Notes: generated from the sequence alone by a model not told the origin. Positions 35,848-44,820 are shown, numbered from the stretch's first letter. The stretch: 64,000 nucleotides of DNA from an uncultured Granulosicoccaceae bacterium (GCA_938035525.1 CALHOI010000005.1:35411-99410), one strand, 5' to 3'. Numbers and translations: made by a program.

Positions 35848-36291
35848 ATGGTGTCTAATTCCAGCAATGAAGATATTGGAGCACTAGTCTTCTGGCTAAT
35901 TATATTTTCTCTGTTCGCGGTAGTCGCGTACATCGGCTTCTTTGGTAATTCTAAACACAGTGCAGAACATGATTCTGCCCATTTGCATCATTTGTGGTAC
36001 TGCAGTGTCGTCACCTCAGAGCACTCAATGGCCCAAAGGTTTGATGAGTTAGCACCGGGCGCGCAAGCGTTTCTAATTAGAATGCGCGACGATGAAAAAC
36101 GTATGTTCGATAAAATTCCTGAAATACTCAAAATCTATGAAACTACATTGATGAGCCTGCGAGAAAAGGCTAATTCTGGGGCTGATATATCAATGTACGC
36201 TCAGGAGATTGAGACTTTGAAAGCTTTGGAAAATCAACCGAAGGAATGGGAGATTCATAAAAGTGATTTTTATAGTTGCATTCGCCAATAA
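35848..36291 (+). CDS. Hypothetical membrane-anchored protein with helical domain
   Basis: 147 residues. One N-terminal transmembrane helix (GALVFWLIIFSLFAVVAYIGFF) is followed by a His-rich stretch (KHSAEHDSAHLHHLW) and a charged alpha-helical, partly coiled-coil C-terminal half (RMRDDEKRMFDKIPEILKIYETTLMSLREKA). I recognise no family. A weak SD (aaagggg) precedes the ATG. It lies between the small acidic orphan and a TA pair within the accessory region. Confidence 0.55.
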   Translation: MVSNSSNEDIGALVFWLIIFSLFAVVAYIGFFGNSKHSAEHDSAHLHHLWYCSVVTSEHSMAQRFDELAPGAQAFLIRMRDDEKRMFDKIPEILKIYETTLMSLREKANSGADISMYAQEIETLKALENQPKEWEIHKSDFYSCIRQ

Positions 36292-36344
36292 TCGCTGCAT
36301 TGAGGGCAAAGTATGTTGCCAAGCTGTCGGCTTCTTCCGCTGAC

Positions 36345-36373
36345 TTGACATACTAAATAAGATATTAGATACT
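36345..36373 (+). promoter_or_regulatory. Sigma70-type promoter of the second TA pair
   Basis: A consensus -35 TTGACA (36345-36350), a 17-bp spacer and GATACT (36368-36373) as -10. The toxin ATG at 36383 is only 9 bp after the -10, so the transcript would be leaderless or the real start is downstream. An imperfect palindrome (ATACTATATATGGTAT) overlaps it and may be the antitoxin operator. Confidence 0.6.
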
Positions 36374-36382
36374 ATATATGGT

Positions 36383-36664
36383 ATGTGGCAAATACTCGAA
36401 CACAAGAGGCTTTCTAGAAGATTGGGTAGGTTGCCTGTAGAAGTATTAAAACGGTATGAGAAGTGGAAAGATATCGTTCAGTTATCCGGCCCTCAGGGGC
36501 TGCGGGAAATCAAAGGTTTTCATGATGAAGCGCTTAGTGGTGGTCGGCGAGGCGAAAGATCAAGTAGGCTAGGAATAAAGTACCGCGTAATATATAAAGT
36601 CAAAAGTCAGGAGGTAGTCGTGGAGGTAATTGATCTCACAGCACACGACTATAGAAATCGATGA
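36383..36664 (+). CDS. Type II toxin, RelE/ParE superfamily
   Basis: 93 residues with the compact RelE-like build: LEHKRLSRRLGRLPVEVLKRYEKWKDIV forms the helical hairpin, then GLREIKGFHDEALSGGRRGERSSRLGIKYRVIYKV, the beta-sheet core with several Arg/Lys, ending EVIDLTAHDYRNR. The LxxxYRVIYxV pattern and the terminal HxYRxR resemble mRNA interferases of the RelE/HigB group. It overlaps the antitoxin gene by ATGA. The predicted promoter leaves almost no 5' UTR. Confidence 0.85.
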   Translation: MWQILEHKRLSRRLGRLPVEVLKRYEKWKDIVQLSGPQGLREIKGFHDEALSGGRRGERSSRLGIKYRVIYKVKSQEVVVEVIDLTAHDYRNR

Positions 36665-36921
36665 GCGAATACAGAGCGGCAAAGAAACAGATAGATGTAT
36701 CACCAGGGGAATCGGTCAGGATACTCCGCGAACTCCAAGAGTTGAGTCAATCAGAGTTATCTGAATTAACAGGTATCCCGCAGTCAACTATTTCTGCTAT
36801 TGAAAATGAGCGTGTCAACTTAGGTGTTGAGAGAGCAAAGGTGTTTGCTCGAGCTTTAAAGTGCCACCCAGCAGTACTGGTATTTCCGGGCTGGGATATT
36901 TCAAAAGAATCTGCAGCATAA
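36661..36921 (+). CDS. XRE-family antitoxin
   Basis: 86 residues with an HTH_3 domain (VRILRELQELSQSELSELTGIPQSTISAIENERVNLGVERAKVFARALKCHPAVL). It starts within the toxin's stop (ATGA overlap), so the two are coupled. The toxin-first order is typical of HigBA-type pairs. It should repress the operon through the palindrome around the promoter. Confidence 0.88.
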   Translation: MSEYRAAKKQIDVSPGESVRILRELQELSQSELSELTGIPQSTISAIENERVNLGVERAKVFARALKCHPAVLVFPGWDISKESAA

Positions 36922-37100
36922 CAAAAACCTGCAGACGGACAATTTGAAAAAACCATGGAACGTGGCGATGCCACAACCTTAGTCTTTGTCCATTGCCGTT
37001 GAGGTTAGTGTTAGATTACCGAGATACTCACGAATAGCGGACCTTTACAAAAAACATATCCACTTCTGTCTTGGGGACTTTCCCACCACCTCACAATAAG

Positions 37101-38384
37101 CTAGTTACTCATTGCCCAAACAGGCTTGCGACGTTTTGTGCTGCGAATATAGCGTGACGGTTCAAATGGCTTTACATCAACATCGCATGGTTCGCCACTA
37201 ATCATTTCTGAAATTATCCGCCCCGTTATCGGACCTGTCATAAGGCCAATGTGTTGATGCCCAAATGCCACCCAGACATTGCTGTGATTGGGCGCTTTGC
37301 CAATGGCCGGTTTGCTGTCCGGGAGTGTTGGACGATTGCCTTGCCAAATGGGGTCATCAGTACGCTCGCCCAAGTCTACGGCTTCTTTTATGGATGGCAG
37401 CACTTGATTAAGTTGTGAATGATTTGCTGGCGCATCGCGGTGATCAAGGTCGACACCAGTGGTGATGCGAACACCCATTTCCATTGGGCTCATGATGAAG
37501 CCTTTTTGCACATCGTAAACAGAGCGGCCTAGTGATGCGCCGTTTTTTAAGTAATAGTGTGCGTGATAGCCTCTTTCTACACACAGTGTTACTGAGTAGT
37601 CCATCATTTCAAGGATGTTGTCGCTCCATGGGCCGGCGGCAACCAGTAACTTGTTAGAGGTAATTGCATCTCCATCGGTTCTACAAACAATGCGCGACTC
37701 GCTGGCGTCAATGGATTTTATTTCGGCATTGACCAGCGTGCCGCCATCGCTAACAAATTGTTGGGCGTACTCTTTTAAGAGTTCCCCTGGGTTGTTGACA
37801 CTGGCAGCACCGGTAAACAAAAAACCAGCTGAATAGATGTGCTTTAAAGAAGGCTCCAGATCACGTAGTTCATTGGCATTGAGTTTTTGGCGGCCAATGT
37901 TAAAGCGTTCAAATTGTTGTGCCTCGAAGGTTTCTTCATCAAATCCCTTGCCAGTGCGATAAGCGCGTAACCAGCCAACCTCACTTAATCTGTGCGAATT
38001 GCCGGCACGCTGCATAAAGGCTTTGTGTTCGGCGAGGGAGCGCGACGTAAGCGAGTGCAGGGCTTGCGCTGTATTGGCAGATTGCCGGGTTTTGCTATTT
38101 TGCAAAAACTGCAGCGCCCAGGGTAAGTGCCTGGCAATGTGCTTTAAGTTGTATCGAAGCTGTGGCTTGTCATTTTTTAAGTAAGACGCTAACGATTTAT
38201 GCATTGCTGGGCTGTTAAGCGCAACCATTGACCCTTCGTTAATAATACCTGCGTTTCCGTAGGAGGTTTCTCTGGCCGGGCCTTTGCGATCTATAAGCGT
38301 TACGTCCCAGCCTCGTTGCTGAAGGTGTATCGCGCTCGATATACCAACTGAGCCTGCGCCAATAACACTGATGGATTTAGACAT
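37101..38384 (-). CDS. FAD-dependent D-amino-acid dehydrogenase (DadA-like oxidoreductase)
   Basis: 427 residues from the ATG that opens the Rossmann motif (SVIGAGSVGISSAIHLQQRGWDVTLID); the longer frame adds an unlikely 28 residues. The DAO-family pattern continues with ETSYGNAGIINEGSM, KLLVAAGPWSDNI and the C-terminal GKAPNHSNVWVAFGHQHIGLMTGPITGRIISEMISG. Expected to deaminate D-amino acids, passing electrons to quinone. No dadX racemase or other partner lies nearby. A perfect 10-bp-arm inverted repeat lies 83 bp upstream. Confidence 0.88.
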   Translation of the reverse strand: MSKSISVIGAGSVGISSAIHLQQRGWDVTLIDRKGPARETSYGNAGIINEGSMVALNSPAMHKSLASYLKNDKPQLRYNLKHIARHLPWALQFLQNSKTRQSANTAQALHSLTSRSLAEHKAFMQRAGNSHRLSEVGWLRAYRTGKGFDEETFEAQQFERFNIGRQKLNANELRDLEPSLKHIYSAGFLFTGAASVNNPGELLKEYAQQFVSDGGTLVNAEIKSIDASESRIVCRTDGDAITSNKLLVAAGPWSDNILEMMDYSVTLCVERGYHAHYYLKNGASLGRSVYDVQKGFIMSPMEMGVRITTGVDLDHRDAPANHSQLNQVLPSIKEAVDLGERTDDPIWQGNRPTLPDSKPAIGKAPNHSNVWVAFGHQHIGLMTGPITGRIISEMISGEPCDVDVKPFEPSRYIRSTKRRKPVWAMSN

Positions 38385-38466
38385 GATTGCGTGTGCCAAA
38401 GAAATCGGAACACAGATAGTAAACAAACGGCCGGAAGTAGCCAAGCATTCAATGGCTATGGATGCC

Positions 38467-38491
38467 AACTTACCCCAAAACGGGGTAAGTT
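38467..38491. promoter_or_regulatory. Perfect 10-bp inverted repeat between dadA-like and ldt genes
   Basis: AACTTACCCC and GGGGTAAGTT flank a 5-base loop. No T-run follows on either strand, so it may be an operator for the dadA-like gene or a poor terminator for the upstream L,D-transpeptidase gene. Confidence 0.5.
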
Positions 38492-38526
38492 GGGTTGTGC
38501 TTGAAGGGTGTTACTGCGTGTTTGGC

Positions 38527-40206
38527 TTATTCGGCCTGTTCGGCAATCACAGTAATAGGACGAGACTTCAGTGTAGACAATAATGTGTTGTCGGCTTTTA
38601 ATCCTGAAATCAGACTTTTGTTGTACTTGTAAACGTCCTTTCTCTTATTCAGTTTGCCGTCGTCATCTACCCAGGCAGTCAAGTACGTAATATGAGTAGG
38701 GGTTTTATCGTTTAACTTAACTCGTGTGGTTTTCTCTTTTGCCAGTAATTCCTCGGTTTTTTCCGGTGAGTTACCATCGAGTTGTAATAACAGGCTGCCC
38801 AGGCGAAACGGGTCGCTGAGTCGGATGCAACCATGGCTGTAAGCGCGATCGGTTTTTGCAAACAAGCTCTTTGCTTGCGTGTCGTGCATGTATATCGCGT
38901 ATTTGTTTGGCATCAAAATTTTAATTTTACCCAAAGCATTGTCATCGCCAGCGCGCTGTCTCAACACATAAGGAAATACCTTTTTCTGAAAATCAGCGGC
39001 AGTGACCTGCGAGCGTGGTACAGGTATTAGCTTGCCGTTAGACCAGCGAAAGAAATCCATGCGCTCCGACTTAAGGTAGCCCGGTCGTTTGCGCTCAATA
39101 GGAATCAGTTCATTGTTGGTAATACTGGCTGGCACTGTCCATGTGGGGGCAACTTCAACAAATTGTGCACCTTTACTGAACACAGGGGTTTTGTGTTTTT
39201 TGGAGCCGACAACAACTGCCATATCAACAATGCGCTGATCACTGTTCATCATGGTCAGGTTATACGAAGGTATGTTGACCATGATGTGCCGATCACCCAG
39301 ATCACGCGGCATCCAGCGCCAGCGCTCCAGATTCATCGCAACTTCAGTGATGTCATCGTCGACAGTGTCATTGAGTACGGCAACGGTGCCTTCGGTGAAT
39401 TCACCCGTTGGGGTTAGACCGTGCCGTGTTTGTACGGCAATAAGGGCTTGCTCAATGTCGTTGCCAAAGTACGTTGACAGTTGGCTCTCGCTGTCAAGAT
39501 CGCCGGTCTCTTTCAGCCTGGATCGAAGATCAATAACAGCGCTGTGGGTATCGCCCAGTTTCAGGTTTTTGTGGTGTGTAACGCGTGTTCTGATTTTTCC
39601 TGAATCGCGTTCTTTAAGCAGTATCTCCATGTGCTTCACCAAATTTTTATAATACGGTGAAGATGGTGTTACTTCGTTTAACAGTTCTCGTACCGTAGAC
39701 TCACCAGAATCCAACCGGTCTATTAAGGCGGCCGTATCAACTTCTGGCGCTGCGCGATATAAGTTGGGTTGTGTTTTTTGCGCATCCAAAGCACCACGTC
39801 CCAAATCAGTAACATAGAGTGAAAACGCTTTGTATAATCGTTTTTCAAGGCCCTTTCGTGCGGATGCCGAATCATCAGTGATATATTCGCCCAAATGTTC
39901 ACTTTTTTCCACAAAATTTTCCAAATCCTGCTCTAAACTACTTAACTGGTAGTAGTCCGGATTTAATCCGTGCTTAGCAGCATCGCTTATAGCGATAATT
40001 AAAGTGTCGGTGTTGGGATGCAGCCCACGGGTTGTAATCCATGCACCAACAGATGTTGTGGCCTCTGCAGAATTAAGCGTTGCACCCAACGAATGTTCAT
40101 TGTTATTTATATTCGTATAAGCCGTAGCAGGTGCTACCATCATTATGGTCGCGATACAAAGTGTCGCCAGTGAATTGTTTTTGCGGTATGTGCTGTTGAG
40201 GTACAT
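38527..40206 (-). CDS. L,D-transpeptidase, YcbB/LdtD-like
   Basis: Exported peptidoglycan cross-linking enzyme of about 559 residues. The signal peptide (LATLCIATIMMVAPATA) is followed by an Ldt scaffold region, a PG_binding domain (LGDTHSAVIDLRSRLKETG ... FGNDIEQALIAVQTRHGLTPTG) and a YkuD catalytic domain. The active-site motif is YSHGCIRLSDPF (Cys nucleophile, His), preceded by YAIYMHDTQAKSLF. The start at 40206 puts the signal peptide near the N terminus; an ATG at 40260 is possible. It forms 3-3 cross-links. It is divergent from a repeat-rich peptidoglycan-binding protein. Confidence 0.92.
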   Translation of the reverse strand: MYLNSTYRKNNSLATLCIATIMMVAPATAYTNINNNEHSLGATLNSAEATTSVGAWITTRGLHPNTDTLIIAISDAAKHGLNPDYYQLSSLEQDLENFVEKSEHLGEYITDDSASARKGLEKRLYKAFSLYVTDLGRGALDAQKTQPNLYRAAPEVDTAALIDRLDSGESTVRELLNEVTPSSPYYKNLVKHMEILLKERDSGKIRTRVTHHKNLKLGDTHSAVIDLRSRLKETGDLDSESQLSTYFGNDIEQALIAVQTRHGLTPTGEFTEGTVAVLNDTVDDDITEVAMNLERWRWMPRDLGDRHIMVNIPSYNLTMMNSDQRIVDMAVVVGSKKHKTPVFSKGAQFVEVAPTWTVPASITNNELIPIERKRPGYLKSERMDFFRWSNGKLIPVPRSQVTAADFQKKVFPYVLRQRAGDDNALGKIKILMPNKYAIYMHDTQAKSLFAKTDRAYSHGCIRLSDPFRLGSLLLQLDGNSPEKTEELLAKEKTTRVKLNDKTPTHITYLTAWVDDDGKLNKRKDVYKYNKSLISGLKADNTLLSTLKSRPITVIAEQAE

Positions 40207-40452
40207 GTTCCGATTTCTTTTTAAGTTGTAGTTATTGGATCGGTAAGCCAGAACATTCACGGGGTCCCTTTACCAGGGCCCTTAAATTTTTTCTCTGGTT
40301 GCAACACAGAAAGCGTCCTCATCTGCTATTCCTTGATGGGTCGCTGATAAACATGCGAACTAACGAGCAATTGGGTCGGTGCGTGCGGTGTTACATGAGC
40401 CGTATCTGGACCAGTTCGGAACCATGAACATTATTTTTTGGAGTAGTCGGAA

Positions 40453-41868
40453 ATGACCAAACGAGGCAGTAAGCGATTGATAATTACGGGCATACCGGTG
40501 CTGTTTAGCGGCTTGTTGGCCGTTGAAGCATCGGCGCAAAGCAAGCCAATGGTTGCGGAGATCATGCCCCCAGCGAAAAGCGGTGAGTGTTACGCGAAAG
40601 TGAGCGTGCCCGCAAAATACCGAACTGAAACAGTTGACGTACTTCTCAAAGAGCCGACTGAGCGGTTTACCATTACCCCAGCGAAGTTCGAGAACCGCAC
40701 CAAGCGCGTCATGACGAGAGAAGCGTCCAGCACGCTCAAGGCTATTCAGCCGGTACTGGAAACAGAGAAAGACACCTTCCTTGTTTCGCCTGCCAGCACC
40801 GAATGGGTCAGAGATTCTCTCAAGGGTAATGTGCCATTGAGCGAAGGCGAGAAACGCGACCTTAGTATCGCCGGTGTCAAAATTGAAGACGTGCCCGTGG
40901 GCAGTTGTTTGTACGAGCACTTTAAAGAGCCAACGTACAAAGATATTCCAAATCGCGTACTGGTTAGTGAGGCAACAGAGAAGCTATCTACCACGCCTGC
41001 AAAGTACCGCAAGGGCACTGAAAGCGTCCTGACCAAACCTGCGTACAAACGTCTGATTGAAGTACCAGCGGTGTTCAAAAAGAAAAGCGATCGCGTACTG
41101 GTTGAAGCCGCGCACTCCGTCTGGCAGAAAGGCACGGGGCCAATCCAGAAAATTGATAACGAAACTGGCGAAATCATGTGTCGTATTGATATCCCCGCAG
41201 AGTACAAAAACATAGAAGTTGATGTTGTTGCTACAGCGCCATTAGTGACCAGTGTCACCGAAGAGGCAGCATATAAAACCATCAATATCGAAAAGCTTGT
41301 TTCTGATGCTGCCGAGCAACGTGACCCAGTAGCTGCTGAATTTAAAACCATGAACAAAAAGCAGCTGGCTGAGCCAGGTGGTTTCACATGGTCAGCATCT
41401 CGAACAGGTTCAGCATCAGATGGTGCTCCAACCGGGCGCGTTGTTTGTCACAAAGCCATACCGGCTGAGACCATTGCATACGAGCGCACCGTTGTGAAAA
41501 CTGCTGGTCGGTTCGAGCGAACTAAAGTTGAAGAAACGTTTGAAAACGTGAGCGTAACTGAGCTGGTATCCGATGCTCGCAGCGTTAAGACCACGGTACC
41601 AGGCGTAAACTCTACAGTCGATCGTCGGGTTAAAGTTGAAGACTCTCGCTTCGAATGGCAAGCGGTGCTGTGTGAAACCAACACCAATGGTGACATCATT
41701 AGCCGATTGCAAACCGCGTTGGCAGCAGAAGGCTACTCACCGGGTTCAATCGATGGTGTTCTTGGCCAAAGCACGCTTACTGCGCTTGAGAAGTACCAGC
41801 AAAAGAACAAGCTTGCCGAGGGTGGTGTGACCATGGAGTCAATCAAGGCCTTGGGTGTTGAGCTTTAA
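40453..41868 (+). CDS. Exported repeat protein with C-terminal peptidoglycan-binding domain
   Basis: 471 residues. The signal peptide ends AVEASA before QSKPMVAEIMPP. About four modules of some 90 residues follow, each built of short repeats such as PAKYRxxTExVL and ending near a conserved Trp, with a Cys at the start of modules (SGECYAKVSVPAKY, GEIMCRIDIPAEY, TGRVVCHKAIPAE). The C terminus is a PG_binding_1 domain (ISRLQTALAAEGYSPGSIDGVLGQSTLTALEKYQQ). No catalytic motif is seen. It likely bridges wall and a surface structure. A strong terminator follows. Divergent from an L,D-transpeptidase, possibly co-regulated. Confidence 0.75.
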   Translation: MTKRGSKRLIITGIPVLFSGLLAVEASAQSKPMVAEIMPPAKSGECYAKVSVPAKYRTETVDVLLKEPTERFTITPAKFENRTKRVMTREASSTLKAIQPVLETEKDTFLVSPASTEWVRDSLKGNVPLSEGEKRDLSIAGVKIEDVPVGSCLYEHFKEPTYKDIPNRVLVSEATEKLSTTPAKYRKGTESVLTKPAYKRLIEVPAVFKKKSDRVLVEAAHSVWQKGTGPIQKIDNETGEIMCRIDIPAEYKNIEVDVVATAPLVTSVTEEAAYKTINIEKLVSDAAEQRDPVAAEFKTMNKKQLAEPGGFTWSASRTGSASDGAPTGRVVCHKAIPAETIAYERTVVKTAGRFERTKVEETFENVSVTELVSDARSVKTTVPGVNSTVDRRVKVEDSRFEWQAVLCETNTNGDIISRLQTALAAEGYSPGSIDGVLGQSTLTALEKYQQKNKLAEGGVTMESIKALGVEL

Positions 41869-41897
41869 CGTGAACTGATCGTTTATGTGTTATCAAG

Positions 41898-41922
41898 AAA
41901 GGCGTCTTCGGACGCCTTTTTT
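41898..41922 (+). terminator. Rho-independent terminator
   Basis: AAAGGCGTC and GACGCCTTT form a 9-bp stem with a UUCG tetraloop, followed by a T-tract. It ends the repeat-protein transcript. Confidence 0.92.
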
Positions 41923-41979
41923 GTGCCTGATGCTTTGTGTTGGAATGGCTGGTAAAAGTTACTGCGAAGCTATCTAAAT

Positions 41980-42405
41980 CTAAAGCAAATGCTTAAGCTT
42001 TTCCAGATAAGCCTGCTCGTCCGGCGCACGTTGTTGCCGTTGCGCATCCCACAGAAACTCACCAAGACATTCAATCATTAAGTGCTCAACCTTGTGGCCA
42101 TCACCGTGTTTCATTAAAAGCGAACGAGTTAGCATGGCGATGCCTTTGGGCCGGTCTGTGCCTACTTGCTCTCTTAGTGCCAGATGCAAACTCAAGTGTA
42201 AAAACGGGTTTAGCTCTCCATGCTCGGGCGTGAAGTCCTGATCAATGGCATCCGGATTTTCTACCAATTTGTGGTACTCAGGGTGATCTTCCAGCAAACT
42301 CACAATTTGCTTTTCCATGGGTTCCAGCGGCTCTTCGTTTGTGCGTTTTTGCCAAGCGCTGTAGAACATTTCCCGTAAGCGTGTTCTGTCTTGTGTATAA
42401 AGCAT
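41980..42405 (-). CDS. DUF1841 family protein
   Basis: A 141-residue, all-alpha, cytoplasmic protein. The pattern of an N-terminal MLYTQDRTRLREMFYSAWQK, then EKQIVSLLEDHPEYHKLVENP, and NPFLHLSLHLALREQVGTDRPKGI is characteristic of DUF1841. Function is not established. It ends an apparent minus-strand run with the rnf genes (32 bp after rnfE), a placement I cannot explain by function. Confidence 0.8.
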   Translation of the reverse strand: MLYTQDRTRLREMFYSAWQKRTNEEPLEPMEKQIVSLLEDHPEYHKLVENPDAIDQDFTPEHGELNPFLHLSLHLALREQVGTDRPKGIAMLTRSLLMKHGDGHKVEHLMIECLGEFLWDAQRQQRAPDEQAYLEKLKHLL

Positions 42406-42436
42406 GAAATTTGAGTCGTTTGTTTAATCGACGGGT

Positions 42437-43135
42437 TTATCGATCAGGTTGAGCATTTGTTGTTATTGGAGCCGTGTTGCTTTTAGGCTCTTGTTGTTGC
42501 AGACGATCAATGTTGTTTTTAAACGCCAGTAACAAGCCAAGACCGATAAACGCACCCGGTGGTAACAGCGCTAATAGTAAACCATGTTGCTGAGAAAAAA
42601 CTTGCAACGTCCAGTGTCTGGCTGCTTCACCGAATAGAAAGTGTGCGTCGGCTAACACAGTGCCTTGTCCAATAAGCTCACGAAGTGCACCCAGTAGCAC
42701 CAGCACAACAAGAAACCCCATGCCCATGGCCAGTGCGTCGGCAATGGCCATTTTTATTGTGTGTCTAACGGCAAAGGCTTCTGCTCTACCCAGTATCAAA
42801 CAGTTGGTCACTATTAACGGTAAGAAAATACCCAGAGTGAGAAACAATTGCGGTAACCAGGCTTGCATCAGTAATTCGATAACGGTAACGGTTGAGGCAA
42901 TGATCAACACATACAAGGGTATGCGAATGGGTTTTGGAATGCCTGAGCGGCAAGCAGAAACCAAGGTGTTAGAAACAACCAGCGTCATTAGCGTTGCAAT
43001 ACCCAATGAAAGGCCATTGATAGCGGTGTTGCTGATTGCCAGCAATGGGCATAAGCCCAATAGCTTTACCAGTCCAGGGTTCTCGGTCCATAGCCCGTCT
43101 TTGGCCAATTGTAAAGTGGATAGCTCTTTACTCAT
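42437..43135 (-). CDS. rnfE: Ion-translocating oxidoreductase complex subunit E
   Basis: A 232-residue integral membrane protein, one of two NqrD/E-type subunits of the Rnf complex. It has about six helices, with LLGLCPLLAISNTAINGLSLG and a GLLLALLPPGAFIGLGLLLAFKN C-terminal region. Rnf couples electron flow between ferredoxin and NAD(H) to ion translocation. Last of the rnf genes in the cluster (A-B-C-D-G-E on the minus strand). Confidence 0.95.
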   Translation of the reverse strand: MSKELSTLQLAKDGLWTENPGLVKLLGLCPLLAISNTAINGLSLGIATLMTLVVSNTLVSACRSGIPKPIRIPLYVLIIASTVTVIELLMQAWLPQLFLTLGIFLPLIVTNCLILGRAEAFAVRHTIKMAIADALAMGMGFLVVLVLLGALRELIGQGTVLADAHFLFGEAARHWTLQVFSQQHGLLLALLPPGAFIGLGLLLAFKNNIDRLQQQEPKSNTAPITTNAQPDR

Positions 43136-43159
43136 TGTGGCGTTTTGATTCCATCATGG

Positions 43160-43801
43160 CTATTCTGATTCGCTTACGTTTTGGCTAAAAAGTGTATCGC
43201 GATTGCGAGCGAACCAATGTGCAACTTGATGTACTGAACGAACCAGCGCGCGAGGCGTAATGGTTGCACCGGTGAACTGATCAAATTGACCGCCGTCTTT
43301 TTTTACTTGCCATGCAGATTCCGACATCGCTGTGGGATTCAGTTGCTCAAAACTGCGTACCCAATCGGAACGCCTGATTTCTATGTCGTCACCAAGTCCG
43401 GGTGTTTCGGTATGGTTGGTTACCCTGAGCGCAATAATATCACCGCTGTAGCTGACGCCTAGCAGGTAGCTGATTGGGCCGTTGTACGCTGCTGGGGTCA
43501 TAGCAGTGATGACTGCCGCAACGGGTTGATCGTTAATGCGCGCACGATAAATCCGCATAGGTTCGTTTGTGCCCAGTGCGGTATTGCTGATAAGTACGGT
43601 ATCGGTTGATGGTTCGTTATTAAAACTGTCTTTAACCAACAATTGACTGAGATGAGACTTTAACTGGGTGCTTTGCGTGTCCAGGATTTGGTTTCGGGTA
43701 AGAAAAAATACACCGCTTACAACCAACAAGGCAATACACACTGCTGCGCCCAACAACAAGCCATTGCGTGTTTCTGTAGAACGTAGTATTGATTGACTCA
43801 T
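43160..43801 (-). CDS. rnfG: Ion-translocating oxidoreductase complex subunit G (covalent FMN)
   Basis: 213 residues. One N-terminal membrane helix (GLLLGAAVCIALLVVSGVFFL) and a periplasmic FMN-binding domain. The covalent FMN attachment Thr is in DQFTGATITPRALV (about residue 180). The TETPGLGDDIEIRRSDW motif is family-conserved. The start overlaps rnfD by ATGA on the minus strand. Confidence 0.95.
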   Translation of the reverse strand: MSQSILRSTETRNGLLLGAAVCIALLVVSGVFFLTRNQILDTQSTQLKSHLSQLLVKDSFNNEPSTDTVLISNTALGTNEPMRIYRARINDQPVAAVITAMTPAAYNGPISYLLGVSYSGDIIALRVTNHTETPGLGDDIEIRRSDWVRSFEQLNPTAMSESAWQVKKDGGQFDQFTGATITPRALVRSVHQVAHWFARNRDTLFSQNVSESE

Positions 43802-44820
43802 GCCCGTTGACTCATTAGTAAGTCAATATGATCAATGAGCGGTACGCTTAAATTCATCAATAAAACAGCAAAAGCAAAACCCTCTGGGTAACCACCAAAT
43901 TCTCTTATGACAAACGTCAGTGCACCGATGCCAGTTCCAAAAACCAATTGAGCTCTGCGGCTGCTTGCGGCAGAGACGGGGTCGGTTGCAATAAAAAATG
44001 CCCCCAGCATCATGGCACCTGTCAGGAGTGACCATGGTAGTGATAGGCTGTTGGTAGAAAATAACAACGACAACAAAGCAAAGCTGCCTATTACAGACAC
44101 CGGGATGTGCCAGCGAATCACTTTTTTGTACAACAAAAACACACCACCAAGTAAAAAGCCCAGACTGGTTTGAATCCAGCCCGAACCAAAGGCTCGTTGA
44201 TTTAATTCCGTGCTTGATTGTGGCAAAGACTGCAGGCGTAAGCTTCGTGCATGTTCCAGCGGTGTGGCCTGAGTCAGGCCGTCCCACTGGATATTCGGTG
44301 TTGATGCAATAATATCCAGGCTCAATTTTGCATTTAGTAATGACAACAGTGGAGGTTTCTGCATACCCATTGCTGACCATTCGGCTGCTGTAAACCAGAA
44401 CGTCATGCTTTGTGGGAAAGACACCAGCAAGGCTGCATAGCCAACCATGGCTGGATTGAATGGGTTGTGTCCGATGCCGCCAAATACCTGCTTACCCAGC
44501 ATAACCATGATCAGCACGCCAATGAATAGTTGCCAGAAGGGCAGAGCAGGAGGCACACACAGCGCCAGCAAAGCGGCTGCCAGAGCAATGCTGCCATCCT
44601 TGATGCTGTTTAATCCATTGTCACCGCGCAGGTGCACGGCAAACCACTCCAGCGCAATAGCTGAACACACTGCGAAAATTATATTAAAAATAACCAGCGG
44701 GCTGATAAACACGGTATAGCTTAAGATGCCAGGCGCAAGTGCAAGCAGCACCAGCAACATGATGGTTTGTGTGCTGCGTGCTTTTACTCCGGTAGCGTGT
44801 TTATCAACAATAATGTTCAT
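43798..44820 (-). CDS. rnfD: Ion-translocating oxidoreductase complex subunit D
   Basis: 340 residues with about nine membrane helices (NqrB/RnfD family). The probable covalent FMN-binding Thr lies in LTQATPLEHARSL (about residue 186), matching the position of the E. coli residue I recall. FGGIGHNPFNPAMVGYAALL and IATDPVSAAS are conserved. It overlaps rnfC at one end and rnfG at the other, so translation is coupled. Confidence 0.95.
   Translation of the reverse strand: MNIIVDKHATGVKARSTQTIMLLVLLALAPGILSYTVFISPLVIFNIIFAVCSAIALEWFAVHLRGDNGLNSIKDGSIALAAALLALCVPPALPFWQLFIGVLIMVMLGKQVFGGIGHNPFNPAMVGYAALLVSFPQSMTFWFTAAEWSAMGMQKPPLLSLLNAKLSLDIIASTPNIQWDGLTQATPLEHARSLRLQSLPQSSTELNQRAFGSGWIQTSLGFLLGGVFLLYKKVIRWHIPVSVIGSFALLSLLFSTNSLSLPWSLLTGAMMLGAFFIATDPVSAASSRRAQLVFGTGIGALTFVIREFGGYPEGFAFAVLLMNLSVPLIDHIDLLMSQRA

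Noticed and set aside
40360..40920. Long minus-strand open frame across the repeat-protein start
   Set aside because: It lies antisense to a well-supported signal peptide and repeat region and has no recognisable domain.
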